Assembly: GCA_030407085.1 (NCBI GenBank)
Contig: CM059582.1
Coordinates: 208,226,001 to 208,290,000, forward strand
Direction of reading: 5' to 3'
Length of the DNA: 64,000 nt
DNA from: Trichopria drosophilae
Taxonomy: Eukaryota > Arthropoda > Insecta > Hymenoptera > Diapriidae
Shown here: positions 12,780 to 24,701 of the stretch, one piece after another
How the letters are laid out: the number at the start of each line of letters is the position of its first letter
Numbering within the stretch: position 1 is the first letter of the stretch
Made by a program: the position numbers and the translations under genes
The notes under the pieces: model-generated
Database searches by the model: none
The model's input: only the letters and a program-made list of their open reading frames with translations
Told to the model about the DNA's origin: nothing

Positions 12780-15540
12780 TGCAGTTCACGATCGGATATC
12801 TCGAAGCATCATGGCTTTAGGGCATTTATCCCATGCCCCTCAGTTATTACTTATATATCTTATATATCCAAGAAAATTGTTTTTTTTTTTACAAAGTGTT
12901 AAAATTTATCATTACTCTTCGAAGGGCACCTCTCTCGTTTCGCGAAAGAGGCATTTTTCGCAGAAGCTTCAGCGTACGGGAAACGCGAGAGTGGAATTGA
13001 AAGGGCGACGAGAAAAATTGGAAGCTTGCCATGAGAACGCCTCGAAGCTCCTTCGTATATATCTAATGACATACGTGCACCTAACACCGTGCACGTTCCT
13101 GAACTTTTGGGTTGAAAAGTCTCATATATATAGCAGTAGCATTTCGAACGTGACGTATACATGCTAGGAAGCATTTGCATACTACGCACATTTCCGCAGT
13201 TCGTTAATTATACGTACAGGATGATGCACGCTTTCAATTTTAGTTACGTCGCTATTGTTACAAAAAAATTACCCGTCGACGATTGCATCGTCGCTTAATT
13301 TAGAGTGGAAATGGTGGAAACAATAAAAATGTTTTTTTTTTTGCCAATTTATTCAGTTTTTACCAAGTTAATTAGTTATCCTGGTTTTTGTTATTATTCA
13401 ATTTCTAGGTCGGAGGAAGATTCAATTATCTCAATTTCAGACTTCTTTAATGTCGTCGCTTCAATCGCTACCATTGATGGGAAATGTACTGAAAATTGAC
13501 CCGACTCGTCTGTTGATTTCGCATTTGGCTCATTTATCAAAGCGCCCTATGATATTCGAACTCCTAGTCGGACCGAACCCCTTCGGATATTGAAAGTCTC
13601 CGAACTGAAAAAGAGGAGGTCGAGATCCTTAATTGTCTGCAAGCTCCTGTATTTATTCCGTAGCTTCCTTTCATCTTTAAATCAATCAGTCCAAAGGATC
13701 TCTTTCTTTTAAGAAAAATGAAATATCGAAAAGATTAATTTCGAAGTAGTTTTCTAATTAATTTACTCTCTTTTTGCAAGCACATGAAAAGTAAAGAAAT
13801 ACCATTCGCGAAATCGAGTCAGAAATAAGTTTGCGGGGCTGGTAAATACAAATTGCACATAACTGTAGGAATTCTCATAGAAATTGTCGAAGTCACGTGC
13901 CTCCAATCGCATTTGCATTCCGTGCAATTTTTCCGCAAGTACCGGTTACGATCCTGCGCGCATGCTAATTGAAATTATATTCTACGCGACGTTTTATGCG
14001 TCTCGAAATTTTTTTTACGCTTCTGCGTGACTGCAGTTCATTAAGGGCAGTTCATTTTCACGCATAATTTCAGAGTTCACTTACTATGCTAATATCGCGA
14101 CCCGTAGCTTTTTTATACGTTTGACAAGGCGGAAAAGATTCGTTGATGAAGTGCTGCGTTAACAATGAAATGTAATTTCATTCGCTTCAGTTTAGTTCAT
14201 TTTTTACAGGTGGTACACAATGCCGCACTAACTCGACGCGAGTACGTCGGTTGCATTCAGACCACCAGGTCTTCGTTTTTCGATTCTCATGTTTGCTTTC
14301 TTTTCAAAGGAACCTGTTTTACGGAAGATTTTCTATTGTCGTTGCAACACTTCAGTTTTCGGGAGGCCTTTGAGTAATTTCTTTACATAAAGTTCGACCT
14401 TTCAGTTGTGAACTAGTTTTTGATGCTTTCAATGGAAGTAGATGTTTGAAAGCTTTTCAATCACCGCTAGTTTTGGAGAACGATGTTTGGCGTGGATGAC
14501 TTTTTCGAAAGCCAGGATCATGGTGACCGTCATTCAATTTCCTATCGGCGGCTTCAAATATAAATCCTACCATGGACCAGTTGTAGGAAGCCATTCAGGG
14601 GTGGTGACTAATATATTTCATTGTGGAAATTGATTATCGGAAGAGAAAATCCTCGTAGCAACTCCTTCAATGTGTATGAAGCCAATTTGACCGAACTGAA
14701 AGTTATTTTTTCTTTTTTCCCGCTGGATCCATTAGATGCTGTAGTCTCTCGTTGTCCCTCTTTTCCAAGGTTTACTCTGATAAAGTTTCTTTACGCTCGC
14801 TGCTTATTCGTTCTTCGGAGATAATCTCTTTTACAATGGGCTGCTTTTTTAGATTAAGAGAAATTTAGAGAGCGGGAAAGAGGAGCGCACGCGAAAGGTA
14901 GCTCTTAGAAAAAGAATACAAACGTAAGGGGATGGGAGCTGAAAATAGGAAGAAGACACTTTGGAAGAACCATAAGAATATTACAATTAAGATGAAAGCA
15001 ATGGCTAAAGAGAGAAGAAAGACGGCATTGAGCGAAACATAAAGAAAGGAAAAATCACGTAAAGGGAAGGGAGTTGAAAGTAAAAGACGCACGTTAGGGA
15101 GTGAGAAACGTTAAAAGTGCATTCGAACTATCCTGGAGAGGCTTGTTTTCATCTCGCCAGCGCAAACACGAGCGAACTTCGGAAGAAGGTTGCCAATTAA
15201 AAGGCAATCGGAACTCCCGCCACGAAGATATTAAAGTTGGTGGAACTGCTCGTCTATTTCTGTCTATCATTCTGGAAAGCATCAGATATTCCTCCATATA
15301 CTTTTAACGGGTCTTGAATTTGGCAGAATATTGATTAGATCATCCAAACCTTTTAATCCAGAAGTACTCTCATATTATCTTATCGTTACCTACTTCTTTT
15401 ATGCATTTCCTCCTTTTACAATCATTTTTAAAGTGCTTAATAAAGCTTGGAGTGAAGGGGCATATTGGTACCATTTTGGCCTCCGCAAACTTGGTTTCCG
15501 GTTTGCAGGAAACTGCTCGAAAAAGATCTGCTAATCTTCA
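12780..15540. other. GC-richer block with ORFs but no recognised gene
   Basis: Several short ORFs lie on both strands (for example 12811-13167 and 14165-14377), but the translations show no domain, signal or repeat that I recognise. 14865-15100 is purine-rich on the plus strand. No credible neurexin exon was found on the minus strand. Best described as unannotated intronic sequence. Confidence 0.35.
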
Positions 15541-15846
15541 ACCTGGACATTAACTTATTGTGTTCTCCCAATAGAACTGATCCTTTTTGGAAACAACTTT
15601 CCTTGGCAATGGGCATCTTACCCGGAAAGCGTTCGACTTAACAGGTTTGCCTAAAGAAACAATTGATGCTTCTCTTAACTCTGTGAGCAACTCATGTGTA
15701 TAATATGAAGCAGCCTATAAAAAATGATGGAATTTTTCCGAATCTAAATCTGTTGACTCAAAGAATATCAAGAAGGATTGCTAAATAGCTATTGATGGGC
15801 AGTAGTTTTATTATTCCGACCTGATATCGGGAAAAAATCCTCAATA

Positions 15847-16035
15847 CAGTAGAGTCTCGGTATATTTACCCACTCGGTTCCTCGCCTTCCCCTCTCGTCT
15901 CAGTATATTTACCAAAAAAAAAGGGGAGCTTCCACTCCCCTTCGCGTTATGTTCATGACGTCATATCAGGTCTTTTCTGAGGCCCCAGCTCGAAAGGTAG
16001 GGGAACAAGAGAGCGGCTACAAGTAAATAAAACTG
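15847..16035. mobile_element. Family D MITE, shortened or decayed, ~189 bp
   Basis: The left end CAGTAGAGTCTCGGTATATT matches the element at 55568 and is preceded by TA. The right end (AAATAAAACTG then TA) is degenerate. The interior shares GGTTCCTCGCCTTCCCCTC-type sequence and a TGACGTCA box with 55568. Confidence 0.75.
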
Positions 16036-18886
16036 TAATACGATTTTGGAAGGGTCTAGCCAATGAGAAACCAGCAAAATCGAAGTATAATGATACGAAG
16101 GCTCCAAAAATTATCCATGGATTTTTTGGAGAAAGAGTCAGAAAATGAATCTTTAGAATAACAAACAGCCGACGTTAATTTTGCCTTACTTTAGTCAAAA
16201 TCGGAAAATTTGTTCTGCTTCTACGCTTTAAGACCTTCAATCATATACTAATATAATCATACTTTATCATATGAAAAACCTCACGAGTCGCTCCATACAA
16301 TTATGACAGCAAGTCACTTACAGGTAAATTTCCATCATATAATCCGCAATATTGTTTGACAATTCTGTGGTAACTCTAATTTTCCCAAACAATATCCGGT
16401 ATCTTACGTATCCTACAGCCTGATGATAGAAGTGAAACTCTGCTACGAAATAACCGGCGTGTCCGTAGCTTCATTCGTTTACTCGCCCGCGTTGTTTGTC
16501 GTCGAGTCTGTAGCTCAATCTAAACTTGCTAGCAAATTTTGCAATTTATTGTTTTCCGAGGCAGATCCTTGCGCGGTGGTGCGACAATAAGAGAATTGCG
16601 CGAGATTGCTTGAAAAGAAGTTGGGCAAATGTTTGGGCGCACAATAGAGGATGAACAAGCCAAGGGAAAAAAGCGAGAATGTCACATAAACGGATGAAGT
16701 GGATAGAGAGGATTTTAATTGAAGAATAATAACGGCATCGACCAGAGCTCGCAATTAAACGATATAAAACGAGACATAAAACGATAAGAGGAAATTTCAG
16801 TGCGAAAAATGAACCAGGGAGATGTTGAATTTAAAAAAATTTTGTACGAAATTGTCAATATTGAACCGTGTAATAATAAATTAAGGTGAGTTTTTTTATT
16901 ATATGTTAAGGTGGACCTTTCAAAGAAAAGAAAAAACATGTGTTATTATATCGAGGTCGCTCTTCAAAACTCTAATGTCAAAATTGCGTTTCAGAAATTA
17001 GGGATTCGAATATTTCACCAAATTTACAAAAAATTGTCAAAAAATGTTGTAATATTTATTTTCATTAATTTTTTCTCAACTATCAGAATTTTGTGATTCT
17101 ATTCATGCTGTGAAGAAAAGTAAAAACATTTAAATTTTAAGAACAAATGTTACTTTTATACCCTACTTTATTTTAACTCAAAATGGCGTCTCCGATGAAA
17201 ATTTCAGAACGCTCTAATTAAAAAATGATGAGCTTATTTAAAAAAGCTAAACAAGATATTTTCTTAGAATTCATCTAGGCATATTTTTTAAATTTTCAAG
17301 TGTTTTTTTTAATATTTTTGAAACATTCAAAACAGTTAAGATGCAGAAAAAAATGGGATATGCATATAGAACGGAAAGACATTTTTTTTAATCGTATAAT
17401 GGAAATAAAAAATCGAGCTCTAGTCATTGGCAATATGATGGACTACGTAAGCGTTAAGATGTTCTGGAGCATGTAATTTCAGTAAAATCGGTATTTTTAC
17501 AGTTGCTGTCTTCATAAAACTCGACATATTAAAGAACATAACCCCTTACCATGTCTGCATGTTATTTTTTGTGAGGGAAATGTATTGCAGAGATATGGGT
17601 TCGTAAAAATTTGTTACGAGAACACAAACCTAGTTCCCCGTTTCAGATTTCAGGTAATATACCAATTTACATCGCAGCTGTCGTGATGGTCAATCGATAC
17701 AGAATATGGAAGTGTTCTTAAAATTATTTTTTTTTAAAGTGCTTTTCAAATGGCCACTATGGAGCTAAAGTAATATTCTATGTAATATCCGTGTACTATA
17801 TTTTTTACAACGCATATTTTCTCTTCTATATAGAAGAAATGAGATTATAAAATTTATAAACGTTAATATAATCTCAACAATATTTGAAATTTTGTAGGTT
17901 ATATTTAGAACTATATTTATTCCAGTCCTCATGTAATGTAACGAATGTATTATCGTAGTATTAACAAAACTGACGTATGTTATGAAATAAACTTTAAAAT
18001 ATAACAACTGAAAGTATTATGATATTAATTCTATCATCGATTCTATTATAGATAGATAAAAACAGTACTCTACTAGAAAAAGTGCCATGTTTCCGGTAAA
18101 TTTTTTTTATAGTTTGTTTAATTTTCAGATTGAATGTGTAGAAAATCAAAATTTAAATTAAACCAGATTCTCTTTTTTATTAAAAAATACAGATACCTGA
18201 ATTAATTATACTAACTAAACATTATGATGATGGATTAAGACTATGATAAAGATAAGCTCTGCGAAAAATATTTAGTAAATTTAATTAAATTATGAGTTAC
18301 TCGGTTAGTTTGTAGTTTTAATACAGTTGAGATAAGTAAACGATGGTTTAATTAAATTGTAGTCAAATTCGCGAAATGAAGGCTAAAAACTACTAAAAAT
18401 TTAGTTCCCACTGGCAAGGCACCATTTACTTAAATTTACTAAATTCAGTACGTTGAATAACTCGAATACGGTAAACGGGTATTAAAGTTTGCATGTTTAA
18501 TAAGTTTACAATAATTGTTTGAATACTGCTTTTATAAAATAAAATTCTAAATTATTAATAAATAATAACCATAATCTACAAATCTTATTTAGTAAAAAAA
18601 TACTAATATAAAATGAAAAATGGTTTGCTATATTAGTGAAATTATAGCAATTGCTGTTTTGATTCTACTACACTAAAAAAACATTGTAACTTATTAAATT
18701 TTAATACTTTTAATTACTTGAAGATTTTCAATAGGCTCTCCACGAATTTTTAGACCACGAAGTTAAATTAACTAAAAGATAGTTAGAGGAATTAATTTTT
18801 GGAAGTTCATTTGATGAGATTCTAAACATAGTTGTAGTTGAGTTTAACTTTTTTACGGTCATCACTGCAAGTAGTAAAATTTGTCA

Positions 18887-19092
18887 GCTCTCTAAATTCA
18901 AATTAGTAAAAAATGGGTTACTATTTAAAATTAGTAACAAAATTTACTAATTATTAGTGAATTTTAACTAATTCAATGAGTTAGTGAAATTACGGTACTC
19001 AATCTATTAGTAAAAATTGACCAATATTTAGTAAATTTTGTTACTAATTTCAAATAGTCACCCACTTCTAACTAATTTACATTTAGTGAGAG
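18887..19092. mobile_element. Family C MITE, 206 bp, TTAGTAA-rich arms
   Basis: The left arm (CTCTCTAAATTCAAATTAGT ... GGGTTACTATTTAAAATTAG ... AAATTTACTAA) is mirrored by the right arm (TTAGTAAATTTTGTTACTAA ... TCAAATAGTCACCCACT ... ACATTTAGTGAGAG). The outermost CTCTCTAAAT is the same as in family A, so A and C may be mobilised by the same enzyme. Confidence 0.8.
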
Positions 19093-19914
19093 GTAGATCA
19101 TTTTCAGTATAATCTAATAGGACAAAGTAATAGTTGACTCATGAAAAAGTAAATTTTACATTTTATAAGCAAAATTTATGACTAATTGAAAGAGTAACTT
19201 TTCGTGAAAGAAATAGTGCAACTAATTAAAATTTAGGGAGTAAGTATCATTTTACTAATGAAACGTTACTTTGTCGATCATTTTTTTTAAATAAGAATAC
19301 TTGAGTAAAATTCTGGTATGGTAGATAGGAATCCTATTAAAGTCGTTAAAGAATTTTCTTTGTCCTGCACTGCGTCTTCTGAAATTCGAGCTTCTCAAAT
19401 TTAATTGATGATCGTATTGGATGAGCAATATAGCAGGTCTCTCAATTATTTAACTCTATTTATTTTAAGTTTTCACTTTTCTCCATTTTTTGCCTTGTTC
19501 TTTAAAAGCATCAAATTTGGACCGAATTTATAAAATAGCCATATTTTACGACGATAAAGAAAAAATGTGATACATTATTTTAAATAAAAAATAAATCGGA
19601 CGAATGTTCAATTGTACGTAATGGAAAAAAATGTGATTTTCATTACTACTTAAACAATATCTTTGCTGCATATGTCAGGAATTAAATTTTCATGTTAAAC
19701 GTAAAACAATATAAAAGTAATTCCTCATATATTTAAAAGAATATTCTTCTATAATTACTACTTAATGGAAAATATGTTTTATGATTTCGGAAATTCCACG
19801 AACAAATTGTAATAAAGTCTACGTATGTTAATCCCTTCGAATACTCATCTATTATAAAAACGTCAAAATTCCTTCCGTATTGATATATGAATTTTTAACA
19901 GAACATTTGTCTTC

Positions 19915-20740
19915 TAATGGAAAACAAGTTTTTATCCGGATCAAGTGTAAGCTTTTTGTGTTTTAATATTCCGAATTTGAATCTGCGATGTCCATTTAAC
20001 CCAAACATCCCAAAATTTTCAATAAATCGCAAAAAATAGCGCATAATTGCGAAAAATTGCGAAAAATCACATTAATGCGGCGGAGAAAAATTGGAAAAAA
20101 ATGTTATGGTCCAGATGAAGTGTAAACTTTTTGTGTTTTAATATTCCGAATTTGAATCAGAAGTCTATTTAACTCAAACACCCCAAATGTTGAATAAACC
20201 GAAGAAAATAGCGAAAAATGTTCAAAAATTACATTCATTTTGCGAAAAAAGTGTTTCGATCTATGTTAAGCATGTCTTTTTTTTGTATTTTAATGCCCCT
20301 AATCTGAAGCTGAAGTTAATTTAATTCAAATACTATTAAATTTTTAATAAATCATCAAATAAAGTTAAAAATGGCGAAAAATCACGTTAATATGGCCGAG
20401 AAAATTCGGGACAAAACGTTTTGGTGCAGATCAAGTGTAAGTTTTTTATATTTTAATACCCTGAATCTGAATCTCACGTCCTGATTAACCCAAACACCTC
20501 CAAATTTCCAATAAATCGCGAAAAATAGCGAAGCATTGCGAAAAATCACATTAATATTTACGAAAAAGGTTGGAACAAATGTTTTTTGATCTGAATCAAG
20601 TGTAAATTTAATACCCTGATTTCAAACCTGATGTCCGTCACTCCCAAAACACTCCCCAAACACTTTCCAAACTTCGAGAAAATCGATGAAAAATAGCGAA
20701 AAATCACATGTATTATTTTCCGAGTATTTTTGTTTTTTGT
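19915..20740 (+). repeat. Five-copy tandem repeat, ~150-175 bp unit
   Basis: The motif ATCAAGTGTAA followed by TTTTTGTGTTTTAATA, CCGAATTTGAATC, CCAAACAC and AATAAATCGCGAAAAATAGCG recurs at about 19941, 20110, 20268, 20431 and 20594. Units are 75-90% alike by eye. Many GCGAAAAAT sub-repeats occur. It is a small satellite-like array. Confidence 0.85.
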
Positions 20741-21199
20741 TTAAAATTTTGTTGGTGTTTGGATAAAATCGGCAACATTTAAAATTCGATTTTTAATATC
20801 AAGTTTTAACCTTTTTATTCCATGTAGATACGTATCGTTAAAGTAAATAATATATCTGTTATTATATGTAATTGTCAATTATTAATTGCCTCAAAATCAT
20901 ACTCAACTTTTTGTGCTGATAACTTTAACATCGAGCTGTTCTTCTAACCCAGGAACCACTAAGGATTTATATCACACTCTTGCTGCAGATTTCATTATGA
21001 CCTTCAAATTACCACGTTTTGGAACGTCGACAAACCACAGCCCTTATATATTCTCCAGGCCGAGTTGACATATTAAATAAGGAATTATCGATTGTTGGCC
21101 AATTCGAAAGTAATCGATGATCAGATATTATTGGCCCTAAGAAAATGAATTCATTACCCGACGCTTACTAACTAAGTAAACATAAATCAGTTAAGCCAG

Positions 21200-21512
21200 C
21201 ATCACATCTCTGCCGTCAGTTTTATGAAGAAACGTCTGAAAAGCATCACGTCTAATAAAAGGATACGCGGGGGTAAAGGTAAATTACACGTGGCGGAAGA
21301 AGAAAAATGGAATTCAAATCTCATCCCGCCATTACGTTCGTTCTTTTACTCGAGCTTTCCTTTTCTCCTTTTAGGGACTTTTTTCCTGCACTTTTCTTGG
21401 TGGCGTTATTGCCAGCTACGCCAGGTCGGCGGTTATTTATGCTAAATAGGGATTTTGAAATACGATATTACCACCGCAAGACGCGGGGGTGCAGTGGTAC
21501 ACACACACACAT

Positions 21513-21546
<34 letters not shown>

Positions 21547-23070
21547 GTACTTATATATAGCGACGACGGGAACGAGACCAGAAGCGGAACGATTCGAAGC
21601 GGAGGTGGCTCCGGGGCTCCGATAACGTGTCACCGGGTCCATTTGGGGTTTCGATAATTGCCGAGCTCGTTGCCAAGTGGAACTAAATTATGGCTTTCAC
21701 TCGAAAACCGAAGATGGCGGAAATTTGCAGCGACTACGGTGAAAGCATACTGGGTTGTGCACCCTTTTTCACGATGTGTTTTCTGGGTAATTTGGATGGG
21801 TTTCGAAAAAACAATGATGCAGTATTTCATGCCTTTTAATCATCTGATTTTTATGTGTAGAAGAGTTTGAGGAATTTTGAGTGTAGTGAAAAATACGTGA
21901 GCTTAATTTGATGACCAATTGGAGTTTGTTTGAATTCATCATTTCACCGCATCAAAACACTTCTAACCACTTAGGACGTCGTGTGGCATCATTTTAATTA
22001 CGTTATGTGCGCATATTTGGAAGGGCCAAATTCATTACTTTGACTGCGAACATGGCGACTACTTGAAATCTCATTCCCATCCAGACACCCTTAGTATGCA
22101 TATTTTATAACTTTCTGCTTGCAATGTAAGAATATCTCGTAATAAATGATGTTGGATTTTGGTACACCGGGAAATTATCTGTGATCTTTGAACATGACTA
22201 AATGCAATTACGGCAATGAAACTTGAGTAATTTCCGACCGACACCCTTCAAAGTAGTTTCGAAAAATTAGTAAGAGATAAACGAAAAGCATTAATTGGAG
22301 TTTGCGTCCAATTTGGAAGATTTTGTAACTATCGCGTGTGTTCGAGTGAAAGGGTAAACAGAAACTTCAACGAGCACGTACTCGTCGGTGCCGCAGATGT
22401 AGAAAGTTTTCAAAGCCGACTAATTAATAAGCCTAATCAGATGGAATTCGCGACGAGCCGTGGAGAATTGATATTTTACCGAGGAAAATTTACGACTTCC
22501 CCAAGCTCGTTTGACTCGGTGGTGTCTCAAACTTTTGTGGTAATAACGATCCTGTTTATTGGTGTGTTTCTGGTGATAAAAAGTTTCAAGACGACCTTTT
22601 CCAGGGCAATTCATCCTGAACATTACTAATGGATGACATTTTTTTTATAGGTTATGTTAGATAGGAAGAAAATTCAGAGCCTGAGGAAAATGTAGCGGAG
22701 GCTGTTGACTCCTTTTATTGTCCATGGTGCACGGGAATTGAGTTGCTAGTAGTTTCTCGCGCGATTTTCCCACGTCGATGTCCGCATACCGGCTAGAAAC
22801 GGAAAAGCTCGGCCCAACGCCCGGGGACGCGGATTTGAACCGAGACGCTCCAATAAATATGCTAAAATCCCGGCGAGTACAATAGACGCTGGATATATAT
22901 AGGAACCAATTCGCTTTCGTGCAATCTCGGGACCGAACGAATTTGTGTTTCTTGTTCTCTCTCGGAGGCTCCCTTGTCTCGGAAATGTAAACATTCGTAT
23001 ATTTGCACATTGACGGTCGTTTACGGCAAGTGATTTTTTGATCGATTTTAAAATCTCTCGACATGACGAA
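21200..23070. other. GC-richer block with long ORFs on both strands, no recognised gene
   Basis: It includes overlapping minus ORFs at 22657-23123 and a plus ORF at 22336-22629 with one hydrophobic stretch. None carries a recognisable motif, and they overlap each other in conflicting frames. No splice-consistent continuation of neurexin was found. Confidence 0.3.
21499..21546 (+). repeat. (CA)n dinucleotide microsatellite
   Basis: About 23 CA units are interrupted by two or three TA steps. Confidence 0.95.
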
Positions 23071-24592
23071 AATACGAGAATTTCATCAAGTTTTACGAAC
23101 CAGAATTCAAAAAGTGCCGTCATAAGTTTTATTCCATGGAGAAATGTGGTTTTGTTTCAAGTATGCTTGAATATCTTCCATAAAGTTATTTTTTGTAACC
23201 CATTCTACTCTTATAAACAAATTTGATGTCCTAAAATGTTTTTTGAAGGCATAATGTAAATATTGTCTCTCTCACTCAATCTGACAGATTACATTCATAC
23301 ATTTACTTTGGATGCGCCATCTATACATGATCGTTTATACCAAAGTCATGGTTAATTAAGTTTACCAGAGAAAGTGTTCATTTCGGAAATGTACATTCAC
23401 AAATAAAGTACATATTCCAAGCTAATGATGCACGCAGATCCAATGTCATGGATAATATCAGAATTAAAAATCACGCATAAAGTAGCTTTTTCGAAATATT
23501 CTTCTTTATGTTCAAAGGACATTTATTGCCACTACAAAACTTTCTGGTTTCTCTTCTGAATTTCTGTTGAATCTTTTCAGTGTATTGATATTGTGAAATC
23601 TTGATACCTTTGATAAATTATTTGCAGTTGCAAGCTTTTATAAATAATGACGATCCCTGCCAATCACGGGATATTGAACCACAATTACCATTTTATGTAA
23701 ATCTTTATATAATTTGAATAATTAAATGTAAATATGTGATGTCTATTGCATAAACTGGATTTATCAAACATTAATATTATTATAAAAATGCAATATTTTT
23801 GTTTTTATTCTGGTAAACTCCGATGAACAAAATCATTGAAGAGTACGAATAAAGATCAGCATTAATGAAAGGGACACATTTAATCAGTGGGTAAATATTC
23901 AAATACAAATATTCTCTGAAAAAAGAACTTGAAAGATGTTTAAAAAAAAATAAAATTCACAAACCAGACAAAAATATTGAAATCTTGTAAAAAAAATTAT
24001 CCTCAGAATCTTAAAAATATAATTTTCTATAATTTAAAATATAAAATTTGATTAAACTTGAATCAATTTATCAGAACATAGTATTCTTGAGACGAAAAGT
24101 TCTGTGTAAAAAGGGCCTTCAAAAAGTGGACAGATGAGCTAGTTGAAAATCATGAAATGAAGCGAATCGGGTGTCAGTGCCAGGCCAAAAGGATTTGATT
24201 GGTCCCGCAATGTCACCTTTTAACACAGGTGCAAAGCTCTGACAGTCCTCGAAAGCTTTTCGATATGGTGCGTCGAATGGAATACATGTTTCCAAACTTT
24301 TCAGAATATGTATTTTAAAAATCACGTATTTCCTTTTTGCGCTGGCCGGAATAGAAAATTCTTCAATCCCAACGACACGATGCCGTGGACAATTTGACGT
24401 TCTGTCGGTTCTTTGAAAATTGCATTTTTCGTTATCGCAAATGCTGGATTAGTCGTAACAAGTTTAATGAAAGAAAATCAATAAACTGCTGAACGGATGT
24501 CCAGGGTAGGGATTTCGTTAATACAGGGTTAAAATGTTTTTGAAACTTGAGGATCGTTCGATGGATTGTACAATAATAAAAAAAAAACTCAC

Positions 24593-24701
24593 TTCGTATC
24601 GGCGATTCATCATCCACTTGGAATTTCAATGAATTGGCCCTCCTCGAAAACCTTAACGTGTGCCATGCATCGTTGTTCAAACCCTGACCAGCTTTCATGA
24701 C
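24593..24701 (-). CDS. Nrx-1: Neurexin-1, internal exon: middle part of LNS4 domain
   Basis: Seen: the exon is 109 nt with acceptor CGATTGTTCTAG at 24702 and a strong donor GTGAGT at 24592. It is 36 codons plus 1 nt, starting in phase 0 as required by the preceding exon. The product begins VMKAGQGLNNDAWHTLRFSR and ends QVDDESPIR. Known: the (L/M)xAGxxLNDNxWHTVRxxRR...LxVDD motif is a core element of LNS4 in neurexins. Inference: the next exon should enter with 2 nt to complete a codon starting with A and carry the rest of LNS4. I could not find it in 1-24592, so the following intron is probably longer than 24 kb or the exon is too short for me to see. Confidence 0.95.

Larger units (their letters stand above)
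1..24592 (-). other. Downstream Nrx-1 intron (presumed), no recognised exon
   Basis: The LNS4 exon ends with donor GTGAGT at 24592, so this region begins as intron. I searched for the rest of LNS4, then LNS5, EGF3, LNS6 and the transmembrane/PDZ-ligand tail, and recognised none. The region is rich in family A MITE copies, has a (TCATCATCGTC)n microsatellite, a ~160-bp tandem array, a CA microsatellite and three GC-richer blocks with ORFs on both strands but no protein-family match. That no exon exists here is not proven. Confidence 0.6.

Noticed and set aside
19915..20740. CRISPR-like array of regularly spaced repeats
   Set aside because: Whole units are repeated, with no conserved repeat/unique spacer pattern, and the genome is eukaryotic.
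22336..22629. 97-codon plus ORF with a hydrophobic stretch
   Set aside because: A possible transmembrane segment alone is weak evidence; no homology, promoter or splice support.
22657..23123. Two overlapping minus ORFs of 125-135 codons
   Set aside because: They compete in different frames over the same DNA, show no recognisable motif and do not fit the neurexin exon chain.
24119..24325. 68-codon minus ORF just downstream of the LNS4 exon
   Set aside because: Tested as the next neurexin exon; frame entry and residues (no LNS pattern) do not fit.
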